Origin: Paracoccus alkanivorans
GTDB taxonomy: Bacteria; Pseudomonadota; Alphaproteobacteria; Rhodobacterales; Rhodobacteraceae
Direction of reading: 5' to 3'
Assembly: GCF_003697785.1 (NCBI RefSeq)
Contig: NZ_QOKZ01000002.1
Span: forward strand, 310,001 to 374,000
Length of the DNA stretch: 64,000 bases
Shown: in pieces, positions 28,486-38,198 of the stretch
Layout of the letters: every line of letters begins with the position of its first letter
How positions within the stretch are numbered: the first letter of the stretch is position 1
Translations under genes and position numbers: made by a program
The notes under the pieces: model-generated
What the model saw: the letters and a program-made list of their open reading frames with translations, nothing else
Database searches by the model: none
Told to the model about the DNA's origin: nothing

Positions 28486-31269
28486 TTGAGCGGCACATCC
28501 ACCGATACCGTCGTTCAAAGCGCCCCGGCACTGCCCGGGGCGCATGCCATATTCGATCCCGGGATTTTCCTGCCCCGGCTGGATGCCCTGTTGTCGGAAC
28601 TGGACCAGCCGCGCGATATTCGCGCCGCGACAGTCGCGGAACTGTCCGAAGCCCGGGCCGCAGCGATGGCCGATATCACGACCGGCTTCCTGGGCCATCC
28701 GCGCGCCGCGCGGGAAACGGTGCGCGCCATCGCGATGCTGACCGATGGCCTGGTCACGGCCATCCATCATGTCGCCACGACCCAGCTGCATCCGCTGCAT
28801 TCGCCTTCCGATGCCGAGCGGCTGGCCGTGCTCGCGGTCGGCGGCTATGGACGGGCCGAGATGGCACCGTCCTCCGATGTCGACCTGCTGTTCCTGACGC
28901 CCTACAAGATCACGCCCTGGGCGGAAAGCGTGGTCGAGTCCATGCTCTACATGCTGTGGGATCTGAAACTGAAGATCGGTCACTCGATCCGCACCATAGA
29001 CGACTGCCTGCGGCTCGGCGCAGGCGACATGACCATCCGCACCTCGCTGGTCGAGCACCGGCTCGTCACCGGCAACGCGCCGCTTGCCCATAAGCTGGGT
29101 TTCCGGCTGTGGTCCGAACTGTTTGAAAAGACCGTCCCCGAATTCCTCGAAGCCAAGCTGGAGGAGCGGGCCGCACGCCATCAACGGCAGGGTGGCCAGC
29201 GCTATGTGCTGGAACCCAATGTCAAGGAGGGCAAGGGCGGGTTGCGCGACCTGCAGACGCTCTACTGGATCGCGAAATATATCCACCATGTCGACCGCGC
29301 TGTGGAACTGGTCGATCTGGGCGTCTTCACCCGCGACGAGCATCTGGCCTTCTGGCAGGCCGAGGATTTCCTCTGGGCGGTGCGCTGCCATCTGCACCTG
29401 ATCGCGGGGCGGCCCGTGGATGTGCTGTCATTCGACATGCAGGTCGAGGTCGCCAGCCGCATGGGCTACGCCGACAACAGCGCCCGGCGCGGGGTCGAGT
29501 ATTTCATGCAGGATTATTTCCGCCATGCCACCCGCGTCGGCGAGCTGACCCGCGTCTTCCTGACCGCACTGGAGGCGCAGCATGTCCGCAGCGCTCCCTT
29601 CCTCGGCCGCCTGTTCCGCAGACGGCGCAAGCTCCGGGCGGGCTTCGTCGACCAGCATGGGCGGCTGGCGATCCAGAACGAGGGCGAGTTCTTTCGCGAT
29701 CCGCTGAATATCCTGCGCCTGTTCGAAGAGGCGCTGCGCACCGGCATCCTGATCCATCCCGACGCCATGCGCCTTGTCGCCGCCAATCTGGATCTGATCG
29801 ACGACCGCGTGCGATCCGACCCCGAGGCGATCCGCATCTTCATGGACCTGCTGCTCAGGCACGGCAATCCCGAACGCTCGCTGCGCCGGATGAACGAGCT
29901 TGGCGTGCTCGCCGCCTTCATCCCGGAATTCGAGCCGGTCGTGGCAATGATGCAGTTCAACCTCTACCACCATTACACGGTGGACGAGCATTCCATCCAA
30001 TGCGTCGCGGCGCTGGCCGAGATCGAGCGGGGCGAGCATCCCGAGGATCTGCCGCTCTCCAGCGAGATCATGGAGGAGGGCATCAACCGCCGCGTTCTCT
30101 ATCTGGCCACCCTGCTGCACGATATCGGCAAGGGCCGGCCCGAGGATCACTCGATCCTCGGCGCCCGCATCGCCCGTCGCATCGCCACCCGGTTCGGCTT
30201 TTCCGCCGAGGACGTGGAGACGGTCGAATGGCTGGTGCGCAATCACCTGCTGATGTCGGACGTGGCGCAAAAGCGCGACATCTCGGACCCCCGCACCCTG
30301 CGCGATTTCGCCAAGGCGGTGAAAACCCGTAAGCGGCTGGACCTGCTGCTGGTGCTGACAACCTGCGACATCCGCGGTGTCGGCCCGAACACATGGAACA
30401 ACTGGAAGGCGGTTCTGCTGCGCAAGCTTCACCAGGACACGGCCGCAGTGCTGGAGAACGGGCTGGAGGATCTCAACCGCGACAAGCGCCAGAACGAGGC
30501 GAAACGCTCGCTGCGCCACCTGCTGATCGCAAGGGGGTGGGAGCCGAAGGAGATCCGGACCGAGATCGCCCGCCATTACGACGCCTACTGGCCCGGCCTG
30601 CCGACCGAGACGCAGGCAGTCTTCGCCGAGATGCTGCGCGAGATCGGCCATGACGAGATCCGCATCGACCTGCATCCCGACACCGACCGCGATGCGACAC
30701 GCACGGCCTTCGTGCTGGCCGACCATCCAGGCATCTTCTCGCGTCTGTGCGGGGCGCTGACCCTGATGGGGGCGAATGTCGTGGATGCGCGCACCTACAC
30801 CACGCGCGACGGCTATGCCACGGCGGCATTCTGGATACAGGACGCTGAGGGTCATCCCTTCGCCGAGGACCGCCTGCCCCGCCTGCGTCAGACCATCCTG
30901 CGCACGCTCAAGGGCGAGATCGTGGCCCGCGAGGCTTTCGCCACCCGCGACAAGCCCAAGAAGCGCAACCGCGAGTTCCGCTTTCCCACACATGTCACCT
31001 TCGACAACGAGGGCAGCGACATCTATACGATCATCGAGGTCGATACCCGCGACCGTCCGGGCCTGCTCTATGACCTGACCCGAACGCTCGCCGCCAATCA
31101 TATACAGATCGTGAGCGCCGTGATCGCTACCTATGGCGCGCAGGTGGTTGACAGTTTCTACGTCAAGGACATGTTCGGGCTGAAGCTGCACAGCGAGTCC
31201 AAGCGCCTGTCGCTGGAAAAGAAACTGCGCTCGGCAATCGCCGACGGGGCAAAACGGGCAGAGGAATAG
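28486..31269 (+). CDS. glnD: PII uridylyltransferase / uridylyl-removing enzyme
   Basis: GlnD senses glutamine and adds or removes UMP on GlnB. The nucleotidyltransferase domain has the GGYGRAEMAPSSDVDLLFL motif (residues ~120-140). The HD domain has LLHDIGKGRPEDHS. Two C-terminal ACT domains begin at TAFVLADHPGIFSRLCGAL and IIEVDTRDRPGLLYDLTR. Length is 927 aa. The start is TTG at 28486, 2 bp after the previous stop; no better ATG fits the N-terminus. It pairs functionally with glnB at 6.1 kb. Confidence 0.96.
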   Translation: MSGTSTDTVVQSAPALPGAHAIFDPGIFLPRLDALLSELDQPRDIRAATVAELSEARAAAMADITTGFLGHPRAARETVRAIAMLTDGLVTAIHHVATTQLHPLHSPSDAERLAVLAVGGYGRAEMAPSSDVDLLFLTPYKITPWAESVVESMLYMLWDLKLKIGHSIRTIDDCLRLGAGDMTIRTSLVEHRLVTGNAPLAHKLGFRLWSELFEKTVPEFLEAKLEERAARHQRQGGQRYVLEPNVKEGKGGLRDLQTLYWIAKYIHHVDRAVELVDLGVFTRDEHLAFWQAEDFLWAVRCHLHLIAGRPVDVLSFDMQVEVASRMGYADNSARRGVEYFMQDYFRHATRVGELTRVFLTALEAQHVRSAPFLGRLFRRRRKLRAGFVDQHGRLAIQNEGEFFRDPLNILRLFEEALRTGILIHPDAMRLVAANLDLIDDRVRSDPEAIRIFMDLLLRHGNPERSLRRMNELGVLAAFIPEFEPVVAMMQFNLYHHYTVDEHSIQCVAALAEIERGEHPEDLPLSSEIMEEGINRRVLYLATLLHDIGKGRPEDHSILGARIARRIATRFGFSAEDVETVEWLVRNHLLMSDVAQKRDISDPRTLRDFAKAVKTRKRLDLLLVLTTCDIRGVGPNTWNNWKAVLLRKLHQDTAAVLENGLEDLNRDKRQNEAKRSLRHLLIARGWEPKEIRTEIARHYDAYWPGLPTETQAVFAEMLREIGHDEIRIDLHPDTDRDATRTAFVLADHPGIFSRLCGALTLMGANVVDARTYTTRDGYATAAFWIQDAEGHPFAEDRLPRLRQTILRTLKGEIVAREAFATRDKPKKRNREFRFPTHVTFDNEGSDIYTIIEVDTRDRPGLLYDLTRTLAANHIQIVSAVIATYGAQVVDSFYVKDMFGLKLHSESKRLSLEKKLRSAIADGAKRAEE

Positions 31270-31273
31270 GCCA

Positions 31274-32800
31274 ATGAAATCGGGGCTGGTGCGCGGGTTC
31301 CTGTCGGTGGGGCTCTGGACGATGGTTTCGCGGGCGACGGGCTTTGTCCGCGACATCGTCATGGCGGCCTGGCTGGGCACCGGACCGATGGCCGAAGCCT
31401 TCGTCATCGCCTTGTCCCTGCCCAACATGTTCCGCCGCTTCTTCGCCGAAGGAGCGTTCAATACCGCCTTCGTGCCGATGTTTTCCAAGCGGCTGGACGA
31501 TCGCGAGGATGCACAGCGCTTCGCATCCGAGGCGTTCTCGGGCCTGTTCACGATCGTGACGATCCTTTCGGCTGTCGCGATGATACTCATGCCGGGGCTC
31601 GTCTGGCTGATGGCCTCGGGTTTCGCGGGCGACGAGCGCTTTGCATTGGCCGTCGAATATGGCCGTATCACCTTTCCCTATATCCTGCTGATCTCGCTGG
31701 CCTCGATGATCTCGGGCGTGCTGAACGCCAACCGCCGTTTCACCGCCGCCGCCGCCGCGCCTGTTCTGCTCAACCTGCTGTTCATCGTGGCGATGGGTCT
31801 GGGGCGCTGGCAAGGCTGGGACCTGGGATTGACGCTGGCATGGGCGACGCCGCTGACCGGCATTTCGCAACTCGGGCTGGTGTGGTGGGATGCACATCGC
31901 AACGGCTGGACCTTCTGGCCGGGCCGTCCGCGGCTTTCACCCGACATGCGCCGCCTGCTGGCCGTTGCCCTGCCCGCCGCCTTTGCCGGGGGTGTGGTGC
32001 AGCTCAACCTGCTGATCGGGCGGCAGGTCGCATCGCGTTTCGAGGGCGCTGTGACATGGCTTTATTTTTCCGACCGCCTGTATCAGCTGCCGCTTGGCGT
32101 GGTCGGCGCCGCCGTCGCCGTGGTCCTGTTGCCGGAACTGGCCCGCCGCCTGCGGGCCGAGGATCACGCGGGCGGGCAATCCGCCTATTCGCGCGCGACG
32201 GAGTTCGGGCTGTTCCTGACCCTGCCCGCCGCCTTCGCCATCGCCGTCATCGCCGAGCCGATGGTCGCGACCCTGTTCGAGCGCGGCCAGTTCAGCGCCC
32301 ATGACACCAGCCAGACCGCCAAGGCGCTGATCGTCTATGCGCTTGGCCTGCCCGCCTTCGTGCTGCAGAAAATCCTGCAGCCGCTCTATTTCGCGCGCGA
32401 GGATACCAAGACCCCGTTCCGCTTTGCCGCGATGTCGATGGTCGTGAACGCGATCGTCGCCTTTGGGCTGATGCCGCTGATCGGGTTCCTTGCCGCCGCC
32501 ATCGGCACCACCGTCGCGGCATGGGTCATGGTCGGGCAGCTCTGGTGGGGGACCCGCGCCATGGGACAGGCCGCCCGTGCCGATGCCCGCCTGCTGCGCG
32601 CCGCCCCCCGGATCGCACTGGCCTCGGTGCTGATGGCGCTCGCCCTGTGGTTCATGAAGGACTGGCTCGACACCGCCGGGTTCTCCCGCATTCCTGGCCT
32701 CGCCATCCTCGTCTTCGGCGGCGCCGCGATCTATTTCGGCCTCAGCTTTGCCACCGGCGCCTACCGGCTATCGGAACTGAGGGCCGCAGTTCGCCGCTGA
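31274..32800 (+). CDS. murJ: Lipid II flippase
   Basis: MurJ moves lipid II across the inner membrane for peptidoglycan synthesis. The 508-aa protein has about 14 membrane helices. It carries the MOP/MVF signatures SRATGFVRDIVMAAWLG and SLPNMFRRFFAEGAFNTAFVP. GAGGA lies ahead of the ATG, 4 bp after glnD; glnD-murJ is a common alphaproteobacterial pair. Confidence 0.97.
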   Translation: MKSGLVRGFLSVGLWTMVSRATGFVRDIVMAAWLGTGPMAEAFVIALSLPNMFRRFFAEGAFNTAFVPMFSKRLDDREDAQRFASEAFSGLFTIVTILSAVAMILMPGLVWLMASGFAGDERFALAVEYGRITFPYILLISLASMISGVLNANRRFTAAAAAPVLLNLLFIVAMGLGRWQGWDLGLTLAWATPLTGISQLGLVWWDAHRNGWTFWPGRPRLSPDMRRLLAVALPAAFAGGVVQLNLLIGRQVASRFEGAVTWLYFSDRLYQLPLGVVGAAVAVVLLPELARRLRAEDHAGGQSAYSRATEFGLFLTLPAAFAIAVIAEPMVATLFERGQFSAHDTSQTAKALIVYALGLPAFVLQKILQPLYFAREDTKTPFRFAAMSMVVNAIVAFGLMPLIGFLAAAIGTTVAAWVMVGQLWWGTRAMGQAARADARLLRAAPRIALASVLMALALWFMKDWLDTAGFSRIPGLAILVFGGAAIYFGLSFATGAYRLSELRAAVRR

Positions 32801-32859
32801 TGCATCTTCGGCAAAAGCGGATATCGGTCTAACGCCCAGAGATGCCGAAAAACAAACCG

Positions 32860-32901
32860 GCGATTACCCGCGCCACCTGACGGGGCGGAGCGGGTAATCG
32901 C
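32860..32901. terminator. 12-bp inverted repeat between murJ and the M20 hydrolase
   Basis: GCGATTACCCGC (32860-32871) and GCGGGTAATCGC (32890-32901) pair perfectly around an 18-nt loop. It lies between convergent genes and may terminate both, though no T-run follows on either side. Confidence 0.5.
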
Positions 32902-32961
32902 GGCAATCGCATCGAGGCCCCAATCAGGTCGAAACCGCGCTGCCACCATCCGGCCCGAGCG

Positions 32962-34125
32962 TCACGAGGCCGGCTGAGCCCGCTCAACCAGTCTTGCGAA
33001 AAAGCTGGCGCCGACCGGGGCAACCTCGTCATTGAAATCATAGCCGGGATTATGGACGCCCGGCCCCTCCCCCTGTCCGAGGAACAGGTAGCAGCCGGGG
33101 CGCGCATTCAGCATATAGCTGAAATCCTCGGCTCCCATCTCGCGCCCGACCGAGTCGGAAACATTCGCGGCTCCGGCCACTTCACGCGCAACCTCGGCGG
33201 CGAAGGCGGCCTGATCGGCGTCGTTCACGGTTGCCGGATACCCCTCGATATAATTCAGCTCGGCGCTGACGTTATAGGCCGCGCCCTGCCCTGCGCAGAT
33301 CTCGGAAAGACGGCGGCGGACCATCTCGCGAACCTGGGGATCGAATGTCCGCACGGTGCCGCAAATCCAGGCATCGTCGGGCACGATATTGTCGGCGCTG
33401 CCGGTGTGGATCTGGGTCACCGACACCACCAGATCGTCCAGCGCATAGTGATTGCGGCTGGAGATCGTCTGTATCGCGTTCACGATGGCCACCGCGGCCA
33501 CGACGGGATCGGCGGTCAGATGCGGCATGGCCCCGTGCCCGCCCCGCCCCTTCACGTCGATCTCGAAACTGTCCACTGCCGCCATGATCGGACCGGGCGT
33601 CGTATAGATGGTGCCCGCCCGATGGTTCGGGCTGTTATGCATGGCGAAAACCCGCCCGATGCCGAAACGCTCCATCATGCCCTCGCGCACCATGGCATCG
33701 CCACCGCCGCCATTTTCCTCGGCGGGCTGAAAGATCAGCGCCACGCGCCCCGCGAAATTCCGTGTCTCGGCAAGATACCTGGCTGCCCCCAGCAGCATTG
33801 TCGTATGTCCGTCATGCCCGCAGGCATGCATCCGCCCCGGCACTTTCGAGGCCCATTCCGCGCCGGTCGCCTCTTGCATCGGCAGCGCATCCATATCCGC
33901 GCGCAGCCCGATCACCGGTCCCTGCCCCCGCCCGTTCACGATTGCGACGATTCCGGTTCGGCCGATTCCCTCGTGGATCTCGTCCACGCCGAATTCACGC
34001 AGCCGGGCAACGACGAAGCCCGCCGTCTCGTGGCAGTCAAAGCCCAGTTCGGGATTCTGGTGCAGGTGCCGCCTCCATGCGGTCATCTCGTCTGCGTAAT
34101 CGGCGATACGGTTCAGGACTGGCAT
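32962..34125 (-). CDS. M20-family amidohydrolase (hippurate hydrolase-like)
   Basis: This 387-aa metal-dependent amidohydrolase shows HLHQNPELGFDCHET, GLRADMDALPMQE, the metal-binding MHACGHDGHTTMLLGAA, and FQPAEENGGGGDAMV. The dimerisation domain follows (GRGGHGAMPH). The family includes hippurate hydrolase, IAA-amino acid hydrolases and N-acetyl-diaminopimelate deacetylase; substrate is not readable here. It is monocistronic and convergent with murJ. Confidence 0.93.
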   Translation of the reverse strand: MPVLNRIADYADEMTAWRRHLHQNPELGFDCHETAGFVVARLREFGVDEIHEGIGRTGIVAIVNGRGQGPVIGLRADMDALPMQEATGAEWASKVPGRMHACGHDGHTTMLLGAARYLAETRNFAGRVALIFQPAEENGGGGDAMVREGMMERFGIGRVFAMHNSPNHRAGTIYTTPGPIMAAVDSFEIDVKGRGGHGAMPHLTADPVVAAVAIVNAIQTISSRNHYALDDLVVSVTQIHTGSADNIVPDDAWICGTVRTFDPQVREMVRRRLSEICAGQGAAYNVSAELNYIEGYPATVNDADQAAFAAEVAREVAGAANVSDSVGREMGAEDFSYMLNARPGCYLFLGQGEGPGVHNPGYDFNDEVAPVGASFFARLVERAQPAS

Positions 34126-34187
34126 GTGGACTCACCTTCCGGGCTGTGGCAATCGATCCATCGGAGCCGAGGACGGGGTGAATTGCA

Positions 34188-35000
34188 ATGGCTGACAGCA
34201 AGGATGCGGGAACCGAGATCGCCCGCCTGATCGATATCATGGCAAAGCTGCGGGATCCGGAGACCGGCTGCCCCTGGGATATCGAGCAGGATTTCGCCTC
34301 GATCGCGCCCTATACGATCGAGGAGGCGCATGAGGTCGCCGACGCCATCGACCGCGCGGCTTGGGACGAATTGCCCGGGGAACTGGGCGATCTGCTGTTG
34401 CAGGTGGTGTTCCATGCGCAGATGGCGCGCGAGAAGGGGATGTTCGATTTCGCCGATTGCGCGGCGGCGATATCAGACAAGCTGATCTTCCGCCATCCGC
34501 ATGTCTTTGGCGATGAGAACCGAGACAAGTCAGCCGAGCAGCAGGTCAAGGACTGGGAGGCGATCAAGGCCACTGAGCGCGCCGGCAAGGCCGAGCGCGG
34601 CACGCTGGACGGGGTGGCTCTGGGTCTGCCCGCCCTGACCCGGGCGATCAAGCTGCAGAACCGCGCCGCTCGGGTGGGTTTCGACTGGCCGGGCGCGGAA
34701 CAGGTTCTGGACAAGATCGCCGAGGAAACCGCCGAACTGGTCGAGGCCCGCGACAAGCTGGGACCGGACGCGCTGGAGGAAGAGTTCGGCGACCTGATCT
34801 TCGTGATGGCCAATCTCGCCCGCCATCTGAAGATCGATCCGGAACAGGCCCTGCGCCGGGCGAATACCAAGTTCACCCGCCGCTTCCAGGCCATCGAGGC
34901 GGCGCTGGCAGCGGATGACCGCCGCCCCGAGGACAGCGACCTGGCCGAGATGGACCGGCTCTGGGATCAGGCGAAGGTGATGGAGAAGGCCAGCCGGTAA
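34188..35000 (+). CDS. mazG: Nucleoside triphosphate pyrophosphohydrolase MazG
   Basis: MazG clears aberrant NTPs and, in E. coli, lowers ppGpp. Both tandem MazG domains are present. The first has GCPWDIEQDF and EEAHEVADAI; the second has GFDWPGAEQVLDKIAEETAELVEAR and EEFGDLIFVMANLARHL, with E-x-x-E/E-x-x-D metal ligands. The 270-aa length is normal. Confidence 0.96.
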   Translation: MADSKDAGTEIARLIDIMAKLRDPETGCPWDIEQDFASIAPYTIEEAHEVADAIDRAAWDELPGELGDLLLQVVFHAQMAREKGMFDFADCAAAISDKLIFRHPHVFGDENRDKSAEQQVKDWEAIKATERAGKAERGTLDGVALGLPALTRAIKLQNRAARVGFDWPGAEQVLDKIAEETAELVEARDKLGPDALEEEFGDLIFVMANLARHLKIDPEQALRRANTKFTRRFQAIEAALAADDRRPEDSDLAEMDRLWDQAKVMEKASR

Positions 35001-35037
35001 CGACTTGCCGAGACTCTTGCGAGTTGCCTTGCAACGC

Positions 35038-35066
35038 TTGCTTTGTTATCGCTAACAGAATATAGT
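35038..35066 (+). promoter_or_regulatory. edd promoter with LacI-family operator in the spacer
   Basis: A -35 TTGCTT (35038-35043) and a -10 TATAGT (35061-35066) are 17 bp apart. The spacer holds TGTTATCGCTAACA (35044-35057), which fits the TGTTAnCGnTAACA type of LacI/GntR-family operators. A bound repressor would cover the promoter. The gluconate- or sugar-acid-responsive regulator is not in the window. Confidence 0.65.
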
Positions 35067-35093
35067 CATCCCAAAGCCAGAGGAGGCCGCAAG

Positions 35094-36896
35094 ATGACCC
35101 TTCACGCCACCATCGACCGCGTCACCGACCGGATCCGCGAACGCTCGCAAGACAGCCGCAGCCACTATCTGAAGAAAATCGCGAAGGCGGCGGAGGATGG
35201 CCCCCGCCGCGCGCATCTTTCCTGCGGCAACCAGGCCCATGCCTATGCCGCGATGGATGACAAGGAGGATATGGCGACGACGCGCAAGCCGAATATCGGC
35301 ATCGTCACCGCCTATAATGACATGCTCTCGGCGCATCAGCCCTATGAGCGTTATCCCGATCTCATCCGCCGTGCGGGCCATGCGGCGGGCGCAACCGTGC
35401 AGGTCGCGGGCGGCGTGCCCGCCATGTGCGACGGCGTCACGCAGGGCCGCGCCGGGATGGAACTGTCGCTGTTCTCGCGCGACGTGATCGCGCTCGCGGC
35501 CGGGGTGGCATTGTCGCATGACTGTTTCGATGCGGCGCTTTACCTGGGCGTCTGCGACAAGATCGTGCCGGGGCTGGTCATCGGCGCGGCCACATTCGGT
35601 CATATCCCGGCGGTATTCCTGCCTGCCGGGCCAATGCCCTCGGGCCTGCCGAATGACGAGAAATCCAGGATCCGGCAGAAATTCGCAACCGGAGAGGTCG
35701 GGCGCGACGCGCTGATGGCGGCCGAGATGGCCTCTTACCACAGCCCCGGCACCTGCACCTTCTATGGCACCGCCAACAGCAACCAGATGCTGATGGAATT
35801 CATGGGCCTGCACCTGCCGGGATCGAGCTTCGTAAATCCGAATACACCGCTGCGCGACGCCTTGACCGTGGCCGGCGTCGAACGCGCGGCGACGATCACC
35901 CGCTTGGGCAATGATTACCTGCCTGCGGGCGAGGTGCTGGACGAACGTGCCTTTGTCAATGGCATGGTCGGGCTGATGGCGACCGGGGGCTCCACCAATC
36001 TCGTCATGCATTTGCCTGCGATGGCCCGGGCGGCGGGCGTGCTGCTGGATATCGAGGATTTCCACGATATTTCCGAGGCCGTGCCGCTGATGGCGCGGGT
36101 CTATCCCAACGGTCTGGCCGATGTGAACCATTTCCACGCGGCGGGCGGGATCGGCTACATGATCGGGCAGTTGCTGGATGCGGGATTGCTGCATCCGGAT
36201 GTCAAGACGATCAACGGCACCGGGCTGGACGGCTATACGGCCGAGCCCAAGCTGGACGGCACCCGTGTCCGGTGGGAGGCCGGAGCGAAGGAATCATTGA
36301 ACGACAAGATCCTGCGCCCGGCCCATGACCCCTTCGCCGCGACTGGCGGACTCAAGCAGCTAGAGGGCAATCTGGGCCGGGGCGTCATCAAGGTCAGCGC
36401 GGTGGCCGAGGAGCGTCACGTAATCGAGGCCAAGGCCCGCGTCTTCAGCGACCAGGAACAGGTGAAGGCCGCCTTCAAGGCCGGCGAGTTCACCGAGGAC
36501 ACCATCGTTGTCGTGCGCTTCCAGGGACCGCGCGCGAATGGCATGCCCGAGCTGCATTCGCTGACCCCGACGCTTGCGGTGCTTCAGGATCGCGGGTTCC
36601 GGGTCGCGCTGGTGACCGATGGGCGGATGTCGGGGGCTTCGGGCAAGGTGCCTGCGGCGATCCATATCTCGCCCGAGGCCTCGGTCGGTGGGCCGCTGGC
36701 GCGGGTGCGGGATGGCGACCTGATCCGCATGGATGCGACCATGGGCACGATCGACTGCCTTGCAGAGGATTTCGAGGACCGCAGGCCCGTCGCCTTCGAC
36801 CCGGCCCCCAGCAGCGAGGGCATGGGGCGCGAGATGTTTGCCGCCTTTCGCGCCGTCGCCGGCCCCGCGACCGAAGGCGCGGGCGTGGTGGTCTGA
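35094..36896 (+). CDS. edd: Phosphogluconate dehydratase
   Basis: Edd dehydrates 6-phosphogluconate to KDPG in the Entner-Doudoroff pathway. The IlvD/Edd iron-sulfur family signatures are present: [44 protein letters not shown] and [17 protein letters not shown]. The conserved cysteines fall in CDG, CDK and GTCTFYG. The ATG at 35094 follows AGGAGG. The aldolase gene eda, often adjacent, is absent. A LacI-type operator controls the promoter. Confidence 0.96.
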   Translation: MTLHATIDRVTDRIRERSQDSRSHYLKKIAKAAEDGPRRAHLSCGNQAHAYAAMDDKEDMATTRKPNIGIVTAYNDMLSAHQPYERYPDLIRRAGHAAGATVQVAGGVPAMCDGVTQGRAGMELSLFSRDVIALAAGVALSHDCFDAALYLGVCDKIVPGLVIGAATFGHIPAVFLPAGPMPSGLPNDEKSRIRQKFATGEVGRDALMAAEMASYHSPGTCTFYGTANSNQMLMEFMGLHLPGSSFVNPNTPLRDALTVAGVERAATITRLGNDYLPAGEVLDERAFVNGMVGLMATGGSTNLVMHLPAMARAAGVLLDIEDFHDISEAVPLMARVYPNGLADVNHFHAAGGIGYMIGQLLDAGLLHPDVKTINGTGLDGYTAEPKLDGTRVRWEAGAKESLNDKILRPAHDPFAATGGLKQLEGNLGRGVIKVSAVAEERHVIEAKARVFSDQEQVKAAFKAGEFTEDTIVVVRFQGPRANGMPELHSLTPTLAVLQDRGFRVALVTDGRMSGASGKVPAAIHISPEASVGGPLARVRDGDLIRMDATMGTIDCLAEDFEDRRPVAFDPAPSSEGMGREMFAAFRAVAGPATEGAGVVV

Positions 36897-36909
36897 AGGC
36901 TCTGCCGGT

Positions 36910-37782
36910 TCAGGCGGCCTCCGCCTCGGTTGCGACCTCGCATACGGCACTGCGCAGGTAGCAGATGAAGTCCGAGGCCATGTGCTGCCCGGGGCCGTCA
37001 TTCACATGGACATTTAACCAAGTCTGCGGCAGCGGCGGCAGGGCGCCGTTATGCTCGATGATTTCCAGCCCCGCTTCCGGCCTGTCGGCGGGTATGATCG
37101 TGACGCCCAGATCCGCGCTGGCCAGAACACGCCAGGTATCCTTGCCTCCCTCGCCGATCATCTGCCGCCATTCGATTCCGGCGCGATCCAGGGCCGCCAT
37201 TCCTACCGGTGTGTAGGTGCAATCCGGCGAATTCGCGAAGGGAAAGGGGCGCTGCATCCACACCTTTCCGCCGACCGCCCCGGCCCATGCCAGATCGGCC
37301 TTGCCCAGATGAATCGCTCCCAAAGGGGCCTCGAACTCGGTGGTCAGGATCAAGTCGTGCTCGCCCTGTTTCAACTGGCGCCGCAAATCCCGGCTGCGCG
37401 CGGTATTGATGACCAGTTCGATCCGCGGATGATCCTGCCGGAAAGCACGGGTCGCCTGCGCGACCTTGTCGATCATCCAGTCGCAGGTCAGACCGACACG
37501 CAGCCGGCCCTCTGGCCGTTCCCCCATGAAACGGGCGATGATCGCGTCGTTATGCGCCAGCATCTTGCGCGCCTCGGTCAGCAGCTCAAAGCCGAAATCC
37601 GACAGAACCACGCCCCGCCCCTGCTTCACCAGCACCGGCCTGCCGAATACCTCCTCCAGCCGTTTCATCTGCATCGAGATGGCGCTTTGCGTCATGTTCA
37701 GCGCCTCTGCCGCGCGGGTCACGGCACCATATTCAGCCACCGCCAGCAATGACCGTAGCGTTGCGACATCGAGATTTCGCAT
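36910..37782 (-). CDS. LysR-family transcriptional regulator
   Basis: The N-terminal HTH reads AVAEYGAVTRAAEALNMTQSAISMQMKRLE, and the C-terminal co-inducer domain starts near GRLRVGLTCDW. The length is 290 aa. AGGAGG precedes the ATG. It is convergent with edd and divergent from the DUF1127 gene, which may be its target. The inducer is unknown. Confidence 0.92.
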   Translation of the reverse strand: MRNLDVATLRSLLAVAEYGAVTRAAEALNMTQSAISMQMKRLEEVFGRPVLVKQGRGVVLSDFGFELLTEARKMLAHNDAIIARFMGERPEGRLRVGLTCDWMIDKVAQATRAFRQDHPRIELVINTARSRDLRRQLKQGEHDLILTTEFEAPLGAIHLGKADLAWAGAVGGKVWMQRPFPFANSPDCTYTPVGMAALDRAGIEWRQMIGEGGKDTWRVLASADLGVTIIPADRPEAGLEIIEHNGALPPLPQTWLNVHVNDGPGQHMASDFICYLRSAVCEVATEAEAA

Positions 37783-37880
37783 TCCTCAATCCTCCTGATA
37801 CTTGGCATCAAAATCATTCGTTTTACTAATACATCTTGAACGCCTAAATATCAAGGCATCGGATGATATCCGCTAATCCA

Positions 37881-37898
37881 ATCATCAAAATTGATGAT
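37881..37898. promoter_or_regulatory. Palindrome in the LysR/DUF1127 divergent region
   Basis: The arms ATCATCAA and TTGATGAT flank a central AA. It lies in a locally AT-rich spacer, 21 bp before the DUF1127 start, and is a plausible site for the divergent LysR regulator. It could also act at the RNA level near the DUF1127 leader. Confidence 0.4.
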
Positions 37899-37919
37899 AT
37901 TGATCACCGGAGGTGAAGA

Positions 37920-38150
37920 ATGGCACAGAAATCCGCCGCAATGCTGCGCGTCGTGACCGGGCAAGGCATCATCCCGCGCCCCGGTTGGATCGAACGTATC
38001 CTGACCATGTTCGACGTCCGCAAGACCCGCATCGACCTGTCAAGGCTCTCTGACGAACAGCTGCACGATATCGGTCTTACCCGCGATGACGTCGAGGCCG
38101 AACTGGCCCGCAAGATCTGGGATGTTCCGCCGCATTGGCGTCATCGCTGA
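37920..38150 (+). CDS. DUF1127 (YjiS-like) small protein
   Basis: This 76-aa basic protein has the DUF1127 core near its C-terminus: RIDLSRLSDEQLHDIGLTRDDVEAE. Small DUF1127 proteins in alphaproteobacteria can affect RNA turnover and phosphate or carbon responses; whether this one does is unknown. GGAGG lies ahead of the ATG. A hairpin follows its stop. Confidence 0.88.
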   Translation: MAQKSAAMLRVVTGQGIIPRPGWIERILTMFDVRKTRIDLSRLSDEQLHDIGLTRDDVEAELARKIWDVPPHWRHR

Positions 38151-38154
38151 AAGC

Positions 38155-38187
38155 CCCGCATGATGCGCCATTCGCGCGTCATGCGGG
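38155..38187. terminator. Hairpin between DUF1127 and the phosphatase gene
   Basis: CCCGCATGA (38155-38163) pairs with TCATGCGGG (38179-38187); the 15-nt loop can itself pair partly (GCGC). It lies between convergent genes and probably serves both. Confidence 0.5.
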
Positions 38188-38198
38188 TCAACGGTATT

